DNA from: an uncultured Paracoccaceae bacterium | GTDB lineage: Bacteria > Pseudomonadota > Alphaproteobacteria > Rhodobacterales > Rhodobacteraceae | Reading direction: 5' to 3' | Assembly (NCBI GenBank): GCA_913041145.1 | Contig: CAJWHE010000002.1 | Span: 82,512-146,511, forward strand | DNA length: 64,000 bases | Shown here: in pieces, positions 8,353 to 18,575 of the stretch | Position numbering within the stretch: the stretch's first letter is position 1 | Layout: each line of letters begins with the position of its first letter | Program-made: the position numbers and the translations under genes | Notes under the pieces: generated by a model | Database searches by the model: none | What the model was told of the DNA's origin: nothing | Seen by the model: the letters and a program-made list of their open reading frames with translations, nothing else

Positions 8353-9276
8353 TTGGAACCTTTTTATGAGCTAAGTTACAAAGACTTAGATGGGTGGTTG
8401 GACGAAAACCACTCAAAGGCTTTGGAAGTTTTTTTAAAGAGCAGTCTTCGTCTGCATAAAGAACTATCTACATTAGATTTCAATAAGGGCGCAAGATATT
8501 TCTTCGAACAAAACTTTATTCCAACACTAGTAGGGAGCCCAGAGGAAACCCTTTTTACAGGTTACTTTGAGTCCGAGGTCTTTGGGTCCCTAGAGAAAGA
8601 TGAAGAGTACAAATTTCCAATTTATAAAAAACCATTGAACATAGAGAAAACAAAAAAATGGTTTTCTCGCCGAGAAATAGAGGAAGAAAACTTACTTGCC
8701 AATCAAGGTTTAGAGATTGTGTATTTGAAAAGTAAAATAGATTTATTTTTTTTGCACATTCAAGGTTCAGGCAGAGTTTTATTAAAAGATGGCTCTATTA
8801 TTAGAGTTGGTTTCGAAGAAAAAAATGGACATAAGTATGTCTCCATAGGAAAAATCTTAATAAATCGCGGGGTTTTTGAAACCAACACAATTACTCAAAA
8901 AAAATTAAAAGAATGGATTTTTGATAATCTGGAACAAGGAGATGAGCTTTTATTAGAGAATCCATCTTATATATTTTTTAAAATTATTTCGGATTTAGGG
9001 GATTCTGATGGGCCAATAGGAACAATGAAAATTCCACTTATACCTCTTCGTTCTTTAGCGGTAGACCCAACCGTCATACCTCTTGGGACTCCTTTATGGG
9101 TTGAGAAGAACGGTGATGTACCACTAAGAAGACTTATGTTTGCTCATGATACGGGATCAGCGATTAAGGGGCCAAAAAGAGCTGATATATTTTATGGAAC
9201 AGGAAAAAAGTCAGAAGAGTTAGCTGGAAATGTTGTTGATTTTGGCCGTATGATTATACTAAAACAACGTAAGTAG
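8353..9276 (+). CDS. mltA: MltA-family membrane-bound lytic murein transglycosylase A
   Basis: Lytic transglycosylase that cleaves peptidoglycan glycan strands to 1,6-anhydromuropeptides. The 307 residues match the MltA domain from the N-terminal ELSYKDLDGW through LFTGYFESEV, FFLHIQGSGRVLLKDGS and the 3D segment VDPTVIPLGTPLWVEK...MFAHDTGSAIKGPKRADIFYGTG, whose aspartates include the catalytic one. The start is TTG at 8353, because an in-frame TGA at 8341 blocks any longer protein. No signal peptide or lipobox is present, which is odd for a periplasmic enzyme. It lies between the Tim44-like gene and smr. Confidence 0.9.
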   Translation: MEPFYELSYKDLDGWLDENHSKALEVFLKSSLRLHKELSTLDFNKGARYFFEQNFIPTLVGSPEETLFTGYFESEVFGSLEKDEEYKFPIYKKPLNIEKTKKWFSRREIEEENLLANQGLEIVYLKSKIDLFFLHIQGSGRVLLKDGSIIRVGFEEKNGHKYVSIGKILINRGVFETNTITQKKLKEWIFDNLEQGDELLLENPSYIFFKIISDLGDSDGPIGTMKIPLIPLRSLAVDPTVIPLGTPLWVEKNGDVPLRRLMFAHDTGSAIKGPKRADIFYGTGKKSEELAGNVVDFGRMIILKQRK

Positions 9277-9291
9277 TTTTCAGGTGATATA

Positions 9292-9879
9292 GTGCAAAAA
9301 AATAAACATAAAAACCTTAGTGAAGACGATGTTGAGATTTGGTCACGAGCTGTTAGCGGCGTCAAGAAGAAGAGTGTTTTAAAAGAAAGTAAAACAGTAG
9401 CGTTATTAGAAAAAAAAGTGAGAACAAAAAAAGGTACGCGGCAAATAGAAAATACACATTTAAAAGTTAAGGGTATTGAGACTGAACCCAAGGCGAAATT
9501 AGCTAATTTATTAAGTAATAGAAGTGTCGATAAAAGAGTTTCCTCAAAAATGAAGGCTGGAAAAATGGGTCCAGAGGGAACCCTTGATTTGCATGGATAC
9601 AGGTTAACACAAGCAAAGTTAGCGCTGAGAGGTTTTTTATTCAGTGCTTATGAAAGTAGAAAACGATTAGTTTTAATTATTACTGGGAAAGGTAAGCCTA
9701 AGGATGATCGAGACCTTAATTTAGACTATAGGGGTGTTTTAAGAAATGAAGTTCCTGTTTGGCTTGAAGAAGCACCTTTGGCTGGTTTAATTTTAAGTGT
9801 AAAAACAGCAAATCCAAAGCATGGAGGTGGTGGAGCGCTTTACGTTTATTTAAGAAAAAATAAGTCAACTTTGGGTTGA
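9292..9879 (+). CDS. Smr/MutS2-type domain protein
   Basis: Protein of 195 residues with a C-terminal Smr domain, a putative nuclease fold shared with the MutS2 C-terminus. The Smr signature is at about residues 97-185: TLDLHGYRLTQAKLALRGFL, LIITGKGKP and GGGGALYVYLRK. The first 95 residues are basic and probably disordered. The start is GTG at 9292 with AGGTGA about 6 nt upstream. It follows mltA by 15 bp, a pairing common in alphaproteobacteria, and overlaps the end of the convergent MFS gene by 15 bp. Its substrate is unknown. Confidence 0.88.
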   Translation: MQKNKHKNLSEDDVEIWSRAVSGVKKKSVLKESKTVALLEKKVRTKKGTRQIENTHLKVKGIETEPKAKLANLLSNRSVDKRVSSKMKAGKMGPEGTLDLHGYRLTQAKLALRGFLFSAYESRKRLVLIITGKGKPKDDRDLNLDYRGVLRNEVPVWLEEAPLAGLILSVKTANPKHGGGGALYVYLRKNKSTLG

Positions 9880-11064
9880 TCTTTTTAACCCTATAAAAGC
9901 TAAAATAGTAGCAATCACGTAATATAAAGAAATCCATGGCATCTGGACCGTGAAGTTATAACCGAGGTCTATAATATATCCAGTGATTCCAGGCCCTAAA
10001 GCAGAACCCAAAACCATAACTGAGGTAGCAAGAGCTTTAATTGATCCTAAGTTTTTGGTTCCATAAATTTCAGCCCAAAAAGAAGACGATAAGGTTCCTC
10101 CAACCCCCGAAGTTATTCCTATAAGTGACATTCCGACTGAGGCAAAGAGAAGACTGTTTGATATAGATAAAATCAGAAACCCAAAAACAGCTGGTATCAT
10201 ATAAAACGACATTAGTTTTATTGAATTAAAACGATCAATAACAATGCCTGAAAACACCATAGAAAGGACGGCTGAAATAGTAAAAACTGGAAAAAGAGAA
10301 ACAATCTGTAGGTGAGACCAACCTTTTGTTTCTGCATAGTGAACATGGAAAAAAAAGAAGGCTGTGCTGAATGCTGCTGGCCCAAGTAAAGTGGGAAGTA
10401 AAAACCAAAACAAAGGATGTTTAATAGTCTCTTTTCTGCTCCAATGTTTACCATTTAGACCAAAAGATTCATTTTCTTCTACAGTGTTTTTTGGAGAGCG
10501 CTCCTTATTGAGCAAGAAAATGAAAAAGGGAATAGAAACTAACAGTACCAGAGCAGAAGAAAACCATGAAAGTCGCCAACCTAATAAAGCCATCAACGCG
10601 ACAAAGGCGATAGGTAGTACGGCCTCTCCAAGAGAGTGGCCTAGGTGAGATATTGAAATAGCCTTGCCTCTAGTTGCTACAAACCAGCGTCCAATTGAAA
10701 CAGATGCCACGTGACTGGTCATTCCTTGACCTGTTAGTCGAAGAGCAAAAATGATAAAAGGTAGAAGGTACATGCTTTTAACTAGGGACATTGCGATACA
10801 TGACGTCGCTAAGAGAAACAGAAATATACTTCCCAAAAAGCGAGCCCTAAATACATCAGTTAACCCACCAAGCCACAACATCACTACCGCTGAACTCAGG
10901 GTGCCAACCATATAAAAGAGCCCCCATGTACCATTAGATAAGTTGAAATCTTCTTGAATTTCGCCAGCAAAAATAGATATAAACGTTGTTTGTCCAAAAG
11001 AAGACAAAAAAAACAGCAAGAAGCTAGCTAGCAACCATCTAAAGTTGTCAAAAATAAATTGCAT
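9865..11064 (-). CDS. Major facilitator superfamily transporter
   Basis: Probable inner-membrane permease of 399 residues with about 12 hydrophobic helices. It begins with FIFDNFRWLLASFLLFFLSSFGQTTFISIF, has the loop 2-3 region WLGGLTDVFRARFLG typical of the MFS, a charged central loop near residue 190 (NKERSPKNTVEENES) and a second six-helix half. The substrate cannot be predicted. It is transcribed in the same direction as hslV-hslU, 68 bp downstream of hslU, and may be reached by read-through. It lies between two gene blocks that I would expect to be adjacent in relatives, so it may be a later insertion. Confidence 0.85.
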   Translation of the reverse strand: MQFIFDNFRWLLASFLLFFLSSFGQTTFISIFAGEIQEDFNLSNGTWGLFYMVGTLSSAVVMLWLGGLTDVFRARFLGSIFLFLLATSCIAMSLVKSMYLLPFIIFALRLTGQGMTSHVASVSIGRWFVATRGKAISISHLGHSLGEAVLPIAFVALMALLGWRLSWFSSALVLLVSIPFFIFLLNKERSPKNTVEENESFGLNGKHWSRKETIKHPLFWFLLPTLLGPAAFSTAFFFFHVHYAETKGWSHLQIVSLFPVFTISAVLSMVFSGIVIDRFNSIKLMSFYMIPAVFGFLILSISNSLLFASVGMSLIGITSGVGGTLSSSFWAEIYGTKNLGSIKALATSVMVLGSALGPGITGYIIDLGYNFTVQMPWISLYYVIATILAFIGLKRSTQS

Positions 11065-11132
11065 ACAACTTACCAGGGTAAAAAAAAGTGTTTTTATTAA
11101 AGAGTGCGCCTAAGAAGGTACAAGTATTTGCA

Positions 11133-12443
11133 CTATAGGACATATTTGGCAAGATCTGCTGAGGTATGCAGATTACCAAGATTTTTTTCAACAAACTCCT
11201 TGTCTACAACTATAGCTTCACCAGAACGATCAGGTGCAGAAAAACTTAGCTCTTCGAAAACCCGCTCAATAACAGTATATAATCTTCTGGCACCTATGTT
11301 TTCAACAGATTGATTAACTTGAGCAGCAATTTTTGCTAACGCCTGTATCCCGTTTTCTGCGAAACTAACTGCAACACTTTCAGTGTTCATTAAGGCACTA
11401 TATTGTAATGTAAGTGCATTTTCAGTTTCTGTCAAAATTCTTACGAAGTCGCTTTCAGTTAAGGCTCTTAGCTCTACCCTTATAGGAAGCCTTCCTTGAA
11501 GTTCAGGAAGAAGGTCCGAAGGCTTCGCTGTGTGAAAAGCACCTGATGCAATAAAAAGTATGTGATCAGTTTTTACTGGACCATATTTAGTACTTACAGT
11601 TGTGCCCTCAATCAAAGGAAGAAGGTCCCTTTGAACACCCTCTCTACTTACATCTGCACCACGAGCATCAGCTCTAGCACAGACCTTATCAATTTCATCC
11701 AAAAACACTATACCACTCTGCTCGACAGCCTCTATTGCTGCAAGATTTACTGTTTCTTGATCTAGAAGCTTGTCAGCCTCATCTGAAACAAGGAGAGCAT
11801 AGCTTTTTTTAACAGTTGTCTTTTTTTTGGTAGTCCTATTTCCAGCAGCCTTCCCAAAAATGTCAGCAATATTCATCATTCCGCCAGCAACTGGACCAGG
11901 TTGGCCTGGGATTTCAAACATTGATAACGGATTTGACGTGTCTGACACATCAATTTCTATTTCTTTGTCATCTAAAAGCCCATCACGCAATTTTTTTCTA
12001 AACATTTCACGCGTATTTTCGCGGGAATCGGGACCTGCTAACGCATCTAAAACACGCTCTTCAGCCTGATTGCGAGCTACTGATTTCACATTATCCCGCA
12101 TTTGTTCTTTGGTAATAATAATAGCAGAATCAACAAGGTCACGAACTATTTGTTCGACATCTCGACCCACATAACCGACCTCAGTAAACTTTGTTGCTTC
12201 AACTTTAATAAAGGGAGCATTTGCAAGCTTCGCTAGACGTCGTGAAATTTCTGTCTTTCCTACCCCGGTCGGTCCAATCATTAATATGTTTTTAGGGTAA
12301 ACTTCATCTTTAAGACTTTCTGGAAGCTGTTTTCGACGCCAACGATTTCGGAGCGCCACAGCAACAGCTCTTTTTGCATCATTCTGTCCTACAATAAACC
12401 GGTCAAGCTCAGAGACAATTTCTCGGGGTGTAAGGTCGGTCAT
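11133..12443 (-). CDS. hslU: HslU, ATPase subunit of the HslUV protease
   Basis: AAA+ unfoldase that feeds substrates to the HslV peptidase in the cytoplasm. The 436 residues start with [20 protein letters not shown]; the Walker A motif GPTGVGKTE is near residue 60, followed by [20 protein letters not shown], the inserted I-domain, Walker [11 protein letters not shown], and the C-terminal sensor segment [18 protein letters not shown]. Its ATG overlaps the hslV stop in an ATGA arrangement, so the two are translationally coupled. Confidence 0.97.
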   Translation of the reverse strand: MTDLTPREIVSELDRFIVGQNDAKRAVAVALRNRWRRKQLPESLKDEVYPKNILMIGPTGVGKTEISRRLAKLANAPFIKVEATKFTEVGYVGRDVEQIVRDLVDSAIIITKEQMRDNVKSVARNQAEERVLDALAGPDSRENTREMFRKKLRDGLLDDKEIEIDVSDTSNPLSMFEIPGQPGPVAGGMMNIADIFGKAAGNRTTKKKTTVKKSYALLVSDEADKLLDQETVNLAAIEAVEQSGIVFLDEIDKVCARADARGADVSREGVQRDLLPLIEGTTVSTKYGPVKTDHILFIASGAFHTAKPSDLLPELQGRLPIRVELRALTESDFVRILTETENALTLQYSALMNTESVAVSFAENGIQALAKIAAQVNQSVENIGARRLYTVIERVFEELSFSAPDRSGEAIVVDKEFVEKNLGNLHTSADLAKYVL

Positions 12444-13024
12444 AGTGAGTCTTCCTTAGTTTTCTTTTTTGGACTTATTTTCTCTAAAGTTAAATTATTG
12501 TTTGTATAGATACAAATTTCAGCCGCAATAGACATAGCAGATCTTACTATATCTTCAGCATCTTTATCAGTTGACATAAGAGCCCTCGCTGCAGCCAGAG
12601 CATAGTTTCCACCAGACCCAATTGCTGCAACATCATTTTCTGGTTCCAAAACATCTCCTGAACCAGTAATAACAAACATGTCAAGACCATCAGAAACAAT
12701 AAGCATTGCTTCAAGGTTTTTTAAGTATTTGTCGGTTCGCCAGTCTTTTGCTAGTTCCACAGAAGCACGAGCTAGCTGCCCGGGTGAAGCTTCTAGCTTA
12801 GCCTCTAACCTTTCTAACAATGTGAAAGCATCTGCTGTTGATCCAGCAAAACCAGCCAGAACTGGAATCCCTCCTGGAGATAATTTTCGAACTTTTTTTG
12901 CAGAACCTTTAATAACTGTTTGCCCTAGGCTGACCTGTCCGTCACTAGCTATTACAACCTCATTACTTTTTCTTACTGCTAAAATGGTGGTTCCGTGCCA
13001 ACCAGATAAGTTAGTATTAGGCAT
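12440..13024 (-). CDS. hslV: HslV, peptidase subunit of the HslUV protease
   Basis: Threonine peptidase that forms a double hexamer capped by HslU. The 194 residues include a short propeptide ending at Gly11, with the predicted catalytic nucleophile Thr12 in [13 protein letters not shown]. The proteasome-like core follows: [39 protein letters not shown] and [23 protein letters not shown] lies 7 nt before the ATG. It is the first gene of the hslVU pair. Confidence 0.97.
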   Translation of the reverse strand: MPNTNLSGWHGTTILAVRKSNEVVIASDGQVSLGQTVIKGSAKKVRKLSPGGIPVLAGFAGSTADAFTLLERLEAKLEASPGQLARASVELAKDWRTDKYLKNLEAMLIVSDGLDMFVITGSGDVLEPENDVAAIGSGGNYALAAARALMSTDKDAEDIVRSAMSIAAEICIYTNNNLTLEKISPKKKTKEDSL

Positions 13025-13068
13025 AGTTTTCTCCTATGGATATTTCATATTAGAAACTTCTTAAGTTA

Positions 13069-15576
13069 TTAGAGGGATCTTTCTATCTCTTGGCGTTCAA
13101 AAATTTCTATAACGTCATCAGCTCTAATGTCTTCATATGCGTCAAAAGCCATACCACACTCTTGTCCTGACTGAACATCAGACACCTCATCTTTAAAACG
13201 CTTTAAGGTTTTTAATGTTCCTTCATGAATCACAACATTATCTCTTAGTAATCGCACACCAGAAGATCTACGCGCAATACCTTCGGTTACAAGACAACCA
13301 GCAACACGACCAACTCCAGTAACTTTAAACACTTCTTTAATTTTAGCATACCCAATAAAGGTTTCTTTTATTTCAGCTGATAAAAGACCTGATGCGGCTT
13401 TCTTTATGTCATCAACCAGATCGTATATAATAGAGTAGTACCTAACTTCGATGCCTTTTTGTTGAGCGGTAGAGCGAGCAGAACTATTTGCCCGAACATT
13501 AAAACCTATTACCGGAGCACCAGAAGCTTCGGCAAGCCCTATATCAGATTCTGTAATAGCGCCAACGCCAGAGTGAAGAACCCTTACACGAACTTCAGAG
13601 TTACCAATCTTTGCCATAGCCTGAACAATAGCTTCCACAGACCCTTGTACGTCGCCCTTAATAACTATGGGGAGCTCTGAAACTGTTTTATCATCTTTAG
13701 CTTTGGCCATAAGTTGTTCAAGCGTTGTGGATGCTCCAGCAGCTGCTCTACGATCTTTAGCAGCACTATGCCTATAAGAAGCAATTTCCCGCGCCTGAGC
13801 TTCTGTTTCAACTACGTCTAAAACGTCTCCAGCTTCTGGAGTACCATTAAGTCCCAAAACTTCGACGGGGCTAGATGGCCCTGCTTCTTTCACTCTTTCC
13901 CCTTTGTCGTTGATTAATGCACGTACTTTTCCATACTGCTCTCCAACCACAAATATGTCACCTTGCTTTAACGTCCCATTTTTTACGAGAACGGTAGCAA
14001 CAGCGCCTCTTCCTATATCAAGGCTAGCTTCGATTACTGCGCCGGAAGCTGCTCTGTCCGGATTTGCTTTAAGATCTAACAGTTCAGCTTGAAGTGAGAT
14101 GTTTTCAAGGAGAGTATCAAGCCCAACACCAGAAATGGCAGACACTTCAACATCTAAAACATCTCCAGACATCTTTTCTACAACAACTTCATGTTGTAAT
14201 AAATCAGTTCTAACTTTGTTTGCGTTTGCGTCTTCCTTATCAATTTTATTAATAGCAACTATCATAGGAACTTTGGCAGCTTTTGCGTGATTAATTGCTT
14301 CAATTGTTTGAGGCATTACGGCATCGTCAGCAGCAACTACTAAAATAACAATATCCGTTACCTGAGCACCTCTTGCACGCATTGATGTGAAAGCAGCATG
14401 ACCTGGTGTATCAAGAAAAGTTAATAATGAGCCAGCCTGGTTTACTTGATAGGCCCCAATGTGTTGGGTTATACCCCCAGCCTCTCCAGCTGTTACTTTA
14501 GCGTTCCTAATGGCATCTAGTAAAGATGTTTTCCCATGGTCAACGTGTCCCATAACGGTAATTACAGGTGGACGCGGTTTTAGATCTTTATCGTCGTCTA
14601 TTATTTGATCAATAACATCCTCAACATCTGAGTCTGAAACCCGAACTACTTTATGCCCAAATTCTTCAATAATTAGTTCAGCTGTATCAGCATCTAATAT
14701 TTCATTTTGTGTAGCCATTATTCCACTAGTCATTAATGACTTTACAACGTCAGCTACTCTTTCAGCCATACGGTTTGCTAGCTCTTGAACAGATATAGCT
14801 TCAGGCAACTGGACATCACGAATTATTTTTTCTCGCTCAACAACGGTTCCGAGCATTTTTTGACGAGCACGCTCTTGCTTTCTTTTCATTGCAGCCATGG
14901 AACGCTGGCGTCCACCATCGGTACCAGCCAGAACTTGGTTTAAAGTGAGCTTTCCAGACCTCCGACCATCTCCCTCGCGAGAGGCTTTACTTTTCCCTTT
15001 ATTATTATCCTCTTGGTCATCAAGTTTCTTTGGAGCTCCTGATTGGAGTTTCCCTGTGGGGCGTTGAACAGCACTAGGGCCGTCCATAGAGTCTAAAGGC
15101 TTTGACCCAGGTGGAGGAACAGAAGCTAGTTTCGCAACCTCTAGGTCTTTAACTTTTTGTGCATCTTCTTCGGACTTCTTTTTTCTCTTTTCTTCTCTTT
15201 CCCGCTCTTCTCTTTCTTTTTCTGTGTTTTCAGCTAACCTAATAGCCCTTTCTTCTGCCCGAGCTTTCTCTTCTTTTTCTCGACGAGCTTTATCTACGCC
15301 TTCTTGTTCTTTTGCTGCTTTTAATGCAGTTAACCTGCGTGTCATTTCAGCGTCTGTTATTCCAGAAGGTCTTTTTGATAACCCTGGAGGTTGCGGAGCA
15401 CTAGAGGAATTTTCAGTTATTTTTTGGGGGATGGCCGTAGGAATGACAACGCGTTTACGCTTTGTTTCTACTACAACACTTTTTGTTCGACCGTGACCAA
15501 AACTTTGTCTTACATTGCTAGGTTTACCCGAACCACCACGGATACCAAGAGGTTTTTTATCATCACTGTCGCTCAT
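13069..15576 (-). CDS. infB: Translation initiation factor IF-2
   Basis: GTPase that brings initiator tRNA to the 30S subunit. The 835 residues begin with an IF2-associated region, then a highly charged probable coiled-coil around residues 90-150 rich in Glu, Arg and Lys. The G domain has [14 protein letters not shown], the effector segment [27 protein letters not shown] and NKIDK; domains II-IV follow, with the fMet-tRNA-binding C-terminal domain at the end. Preceded by AAGGAA at 9 nt. The start overlaps the end of the rnpM gene by 14 bp, within the rimP-nusA-rnpM-infB operon. Confidence 0.97.
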   Translation of the reverse strand: MSDSDDKKPLGIRGGSGKPSNVRQSFGHGRTKSVVVETKRKRVVIPTAIPQKITENSSSAPQPPGLSKRPSGITDAEMTRRLTALKAAKEQEGVDKARREKEEKARAEERAIRLAENTEKEREEREREEKRKKKSEEDAQKVKDLEVAKLASVPPPGSKPLDSMDGPSAVQRPTGKLQSGAPKKLDDQEDNNKGKSKASREGDGRRSGKLTLNQVLAGTDGGRQRSMAAMKRKQERARQKMLGTVVEREKIIRDVQLPEAISVQELANRMAERVADVVKSLMTSGIMATQNEILDADTAELIIEEFGHKVVRVSDSDVEDVIDQIIDDDKDLKPRPPVITVMGHVDHGKTSLLDAIRNAKVTAGEAGGITQHIGAYQVNQAGSLLTFLDTPGHAAFTSMRARGAQVTDIVILVVAADDAVMPQTIEAINHAKAAKVPMIVAINKIDKEDANANKVRTDLLQHEVVVEKMSGDVLDVEVSAISGVGLDTLLENISLQAELLDLKANPDRAASGAVIEASLDIGRGAVATVLVKNGTLKQGDIFVVGEQYGKVRALINDKGERVKEAGPSSPVEVLGLNGTPEAGDVLDVVETEAQAREIASYRHSAAKDRRAAAGASTTLEQLMAKAKDDKTVSELPIVIKGDVQGSVEAIVQAMAKIGNSEVRVRVLHSGVGAITESDIGLAEASGAPVIGFNVRANSSARSTAQQKGIEVRYYSIIYDLVDDIKKAASGLLSAEIKETFIGYAKIKEVFKVTGVGRVAGCLVTEGIARRSSGVRLLRDNVVIHEGTLKTLKRFKDEVSDVQSGQECGMAFDAYEDIRADDVIEIFERQEIERSL

Positions 15577-16192
15577 GTGCTATTCTTTCCTTTTGGGCTG
15601 AAGAATGCCCTTGTATTTCACGTATTCCATCAAGACGTAATGCCTCTAAAGTGATTTCTTTATGTAGCCCGCCTCGCATTATTGCGGCATGTATCACACT
15701 TTCTCTACCAAAAGCCAAACCTAATTCTTGCATTTTTAAACAGTTAATTAGGGTTCCAGCTCCTGTAGGGGGCCTAAGCCGAGACTTTTCTCTAGGTGAG
15801 CCGTCACTCGCTTGTATTAAAAGTACGGCACGATCTGTCTCTAGCAACCCCTTAACCTTTTCGAAACCAGCAATAGCTTGGTTAGCTTTTCGTGCTAAAG
15901 AAATCAGATTAAGTAATTTCTTTAAAATAGATTCTTCAATTTGCTTTGATAAATTATTGCTTATTAACACAGGTTTTTTTGAAACTACGGAGAACAAGTT
16001 TTTACGCAAAGCGCGATCTAAACTGCTTTTTTTTGAACTTACCCACATCCCTTTGCCCGGAAGCTTACAAAAAACGTCAGGAACAGCCCCACCATCGGGC
16101 CCCACAACAAACCGTACCATAGATTTCGTATTCATGATTGAGCCTGTTGATATACAACGTCTCTCTATAATTTTTGCTGGATTTTTTTTCAA
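15563..16192 (-). CDS. YlxR/RnpM (DUF448) RNA-binding protein with L7Ae-like domain
   Basis: Predicted RNA-binding protein of 209 residues between nusA and infB. The N-terminal YlxR fold carries [24 protein letters not shown] and [15 protein letters not shown] (family form P-GRGAY/W). From about residue 88 a second domain resembling L7Ae/ribosomal L7A follows: [32 protein letters not shown] and [11 protein letters not shown]. This two-domain form is usual in alphaproteobacteria; Firmicutes encode the parts separately. In Bacillus, YlxR has been linked to RNase P; whether this holds here is unknown. Confidence 0.9.
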   Translation of the reverse strand: MKKNPAKIIERRCISTGSIMNTKSMVRFVVGPDGGAVPDVFCKLPGKGMWVSSKKSSLDRALRKNLFSVVSKKPVLISNNLSKQIEESILKKLLNLISLARKANQAIAGFEKVKGLLETDRAVLLIQASDGSPREKSRLRPPTGAGTLINCLKMQELGLAFGRESVIHAAIMRGGLHKEITLEALRLDGIREIQGHSSAQKERIAHERQ

Positions 16193-16223
16193 ACACGCAC
16201 TTTCTTTAGTAATAAATAAACTT

Positions 16224-17831
16224 TTATTCTTCTAGTAACTCATCTGAAGCTTTAACTTCTTCTGAAGCAAGATCTGAGGGATCGACCCAACCCAACTGAA
16301 TTCGTGCTGTCATTACTAAGTTCTGTGCTTCGGCTAAAGACATTTCAAACTTTTCTAGTACACCTATATCTTTAACTCTCTCACCATTTATAGTAGTCCA
16401 ACCTCCTGCAAGCTCCCAATCAGCGCAAGTCGCGAAGTCTTCAAGTGTTTTTACATCGTCCATAGATAAAGCCTCTACCATTTGAGGAGTTAAGCCTTCA
16501 AAGGTTACTAAGCTTTCTTCTACACCGTTAGCTCGAGCTGTTTCTAAAGCCTTTATGTCTCGAGCGTTTAAAAAATCTTTTGCCCTAGCTTGAAGCTCTT
16601 TAGCTGTATCCTCATCCACACCATCTATAACCATTAATTCAGTTGGATCTACATAGGCAACTTCTTCAAGAGAGGTGAAGCCTTCAGAAACTAAAAGCTG
16701 AGCAAAAAACTCGTCTAGATCTAAGGTCTCGATAAACAGCTTAGTTTTCTCTTCAAAGTCCGCCTGCCGTCGAGTGCTTTCTTGTTCCTCTGTCATAATA
16801 TCTATATCTAAACCAGTTAACTGAGAGGCTAACCGTACATTTTGCCCCCTTCGTCCAATTGCAAGTGATAGTTGTTCATTTGGCACCACAACCTCTATTC
16901 TCTCAGCCTCTTCATCTAATACTACTTTAGTCACCTCTGCTGGTTGCAGGGCATTTACTAAAAAGGTTGGTTGGTCTTCATTCCAGGGTATAATGTCAAT
17001 CTTTTCACCCTGTAACTCGTTAACTACTGCCTGGACACGGGACCCCCGCATACCCACACATGCACCCACTGGGTCAATAGAAGAATCGTAAGATATAACA
17101 GCAATTTTTGCCCTAGACCCAGGATCCCTTGCAACGGCTTTTATATCTATAATACCTTCATATATTTCTGGAACTTCCATTTTAAACAGCTCAGCCATAA
17201 ACTGATTATCAGTTCGACTCAGAAACACTTGTGGTCCTCTAGCCTCTCTACGAACTTCTTTGATATAAACGCGGATACGATCATTTGGCCTGTAACTTTC
17301 CCGCCCAATTTTTTCATTTCTACGCAATACAGCCTCGCCTCTTCCTATATCAACAATTATGTTACCATATTCTTCCCGTTTTACGACACCGTTCATAATT
17401 GTCCCTGCACGATCTTTAAATTCTTCGTACTGTACATCTCTTTCGGCCTCACGAATTTTTTGAAGAATGACCTGTTTGGCTGCTTGAGCAGCTATCCTAC
17501 CCATTTCTACAGGAGGGATTTCGTCACGTATTTCGTCACCAACCACAGGATCTTCTTTAAGTTCAGAGGCTTGGTCTATGGTTATTTCAGCTGAGGGGTT
17601 TAGTACCATATCATCCTCAACAACTGTCCTAATCCTTGTAAATGTTGCGCCTCCAGTTTTGCGGTCAATTTTAACATTTATATCAAGTTCTGCCCCGTAC
17701 CTGGATTTCGCCGCACGAGCAAGACTTTCTTCCATTGCTTCAATTACAAGATCAGGGTCTATCATCTTTTCTCGAGCTACCGCTTCTGCTGTTTGCAAAA
17801 GCTCAAGTTGGTTTGCGGATGTTATTGCCAT
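16224..17831 (-). CDS. nusA: Transcription termination/antitermination factor NusA
   Basis: RNA-polymerase-associated factor in pausing, termination and antitermination. The 535 residues show the N-terminal domain (LLQTAEAVAREKMIDPDLVIEAMEESLARAA), an S1 domain (GTIMNGVVKREEYGNIIVDIGRGEAVL), two KH domains (VGACVGMRGSRVQAVVNELQGEKIDI; LSLAIGRRGQNVRLASQLTG) and two C-terminal acidic repeats. I start at ATG 17831, which has a perfect AAGGAG upstream, rather than an in-frame ATG 11 codons earlier that lies inside rimP. It begins 1 nt after the rimP stop. Confidence 0.96.
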   Translation of the reverse strand: MAITSANQLELLQTAEAVAREKMIDPDLVIEAMEESLARAAKSRYGAELDINVKIDRKTGGATFTRIRTVVEDDMVLNPSAEITIDQASELKEDPVVGDEIRDEIPPVEMGRIAAQAAKQVILQKIREAERDVQYEEFKDRAGTIMNGVVKREEYGNIIVDIGRGEAVLRRNEKIGRESYRPNDRIRVYIKEVRREARGPQVFLSRTDNQFMAELFKMEVPEIYEGIIDIKAVARDPGSRAKIAVISYDSSIDPVGACVGMRGSRVQAVVNELQGEKIDIIPWNEDQPTFLVNALQPAEVTKVVLDEEAERIEVVVPNEQLSLAIGRRGQNVRLASQLTGLDIDIMTEEQESTRRQADFEEKTKLFIETLDLDEFFAQLLVSEGFTSLEEVAYVDPTELMVIDGVDEDTAKELQARAKDFLNARDIKALETARANGVEESLVTFEGLTPQMVEALSMDDVKTLEDFATCADWELAGGWTTINGERVKDIGVLEKFEMSLAEAQNLVMTARIQLGWVDPSDLASEEVKASDELLEE

Positions 17832-17832
17832 T

Positions 17833-18408
17833 TTAGTCCTCTCCTTCTTCGGGAACAGTTTCATCTATTTCATCAAATTTTTCTTTGTCAAATTTTTCAA
17901 AATCTTTTCTATTTTTTAACACATCTTTAATTAAAGCATCTGTTAGAATAAGCTTTGCATCAGACAATAAATAAAAATCTATTTTAAGTTTTTTGCCATT
18001 TAACTCTAGAATAACAGAATCGTTATCAACACCTAAAAGATTACCCTTAAATCGGCGTTGGCCATCGACTAACTCTAGTGTTTCGAGCTTAACTTGATAC
18101 CCACACCAATCTTCAAAATCTTTTAAACGGGTTAAGGGGCGGTCTATTCCAGGAGATGACACTTCGAGAGTGTATTCTTTTTCTATAGGGTCCTCTACAT
18201 CAAGTATAGTAGAGATATCAGTTGATATTTTTGCACAATCATCAACATTAAATGTCCCAGAAGTTGAATCTGCCATAACCTGAAGTGTACTGGGCTCATC
18301 GTCTGTGAGGCGAAGTCTTACAAGCTCGTAACCTAACGATTCAATCGCTGGACTTACGATAGTAGAGATTTTTTTCTCTAAAATAGAGCGAGAAATAAGA
18401 TCAGTCAT
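17833..18408 (-). CDS. rimP: Ribosome maturation factor RimP
   Basis: Cytoplasmic factor for 30S subunit maturation. The 191 residues fit the family: IVSPAIESLGYELVRLRL at the N-terminus, VDDCAKISTDISTILDVEDPIEKEYTLEVSSPGIDRPL in the centre, then the SH3-like C-terminal domain and an acidic tail (EIDETVPEEGED). AAAGG precedes the ATG. It is the first gene of the rimP-nusA-rnpM-infB operon and lies behind a leader with two hairpins (18429-18487) that could control the whole operon by attenuation. Confidence 0.95.
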   Translation of the reverse strand: MTDLISRSILEKKISTIVSPAIESLGYELVRLRLTDDEPSTLQVMADSTSGTFNVDDCAKISTDISTILDVEDPIEKEYTLEVSSPGIDRPLTRLKDFEDWCGYQVKLETLELVDGQRRFKGNLLGVDNDSVILELNGKKLKIDFYLLSDAKLILTDALIKDVLKNRKDFEKFDKEKFDEIDETVPEEGED

Positions 18409-18422
18409 CTAACGCCTTTCAA

Positions 18423-18447
18423 TAAAAAAACGGGCTAGCAGCCCGTT
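18423..18447 (-). terminator. Rho-independent terminator in the rimP leader
   Basis: Read on the minus strand, AACGGGCT at 18447-18440 pairs with AGCCCGTT at 18436-18429 through an 8-bp stem with a 3-nt loop, followed by a U-rich tract (18430-18423). It lies only 15-40 nt before the rimP start and downstream of pip. It could either end the pip transcript or act as an attenuator for the rimP operon. An analogous terminator-bearing rimP leader has been described by comparative analysis in gammaproteobacteria. Confidence 0.8.
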
Positions 18448-18460
18448 ACTTAATTTCGGT

Positions 18461-18487
18461 GGTATGCTGGGATTGCCTCAACATACC
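18461..18487 (-). promoter_or_regulatory. Upstream hairpin of the rimP leader
   Basis: GGTATG and CATACC close a hairpin of 27 nt whose interior also pairs for several more bases with one mismatch and two G-U pairs. It stands 13 nt before the terminator stem. A 12-codon ORF (18484-18446, minus) starts inside this hairpin and stops inside the terminator stem, although it lacks a clear Shine-Dalgarno. The arrangement suggests a switch between the hairpins, but this is inference. Confidence 0.45.
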
Positions 18488-18575
18488 GCTGTTGTACCGG
18501 TCTATACCCAACAATATTAAGTATTTCAAGTACTTTAGATATAAGATTTAAATATTGTTTATAAGGAGTGTTTTT

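Noticed and set aside
15651..16235. Plus-strand ORF of 194 codons opposite the YlxR/L7Ae gene
   Set aside because: Antisense shadow; the minus strand has clear family motifs and operon spacing.
18453..18575. Frame continuous with pip that stays open 41 codons after its stop, ending in EAIPAYHRN
   Set aside because: It contains no ATG, GTG or TTG start with a ribosome-binding site, and its end coincides with the leader hairpins. An open run of this length is not rare by chance. Readthrough of pip would be the only way to make it.
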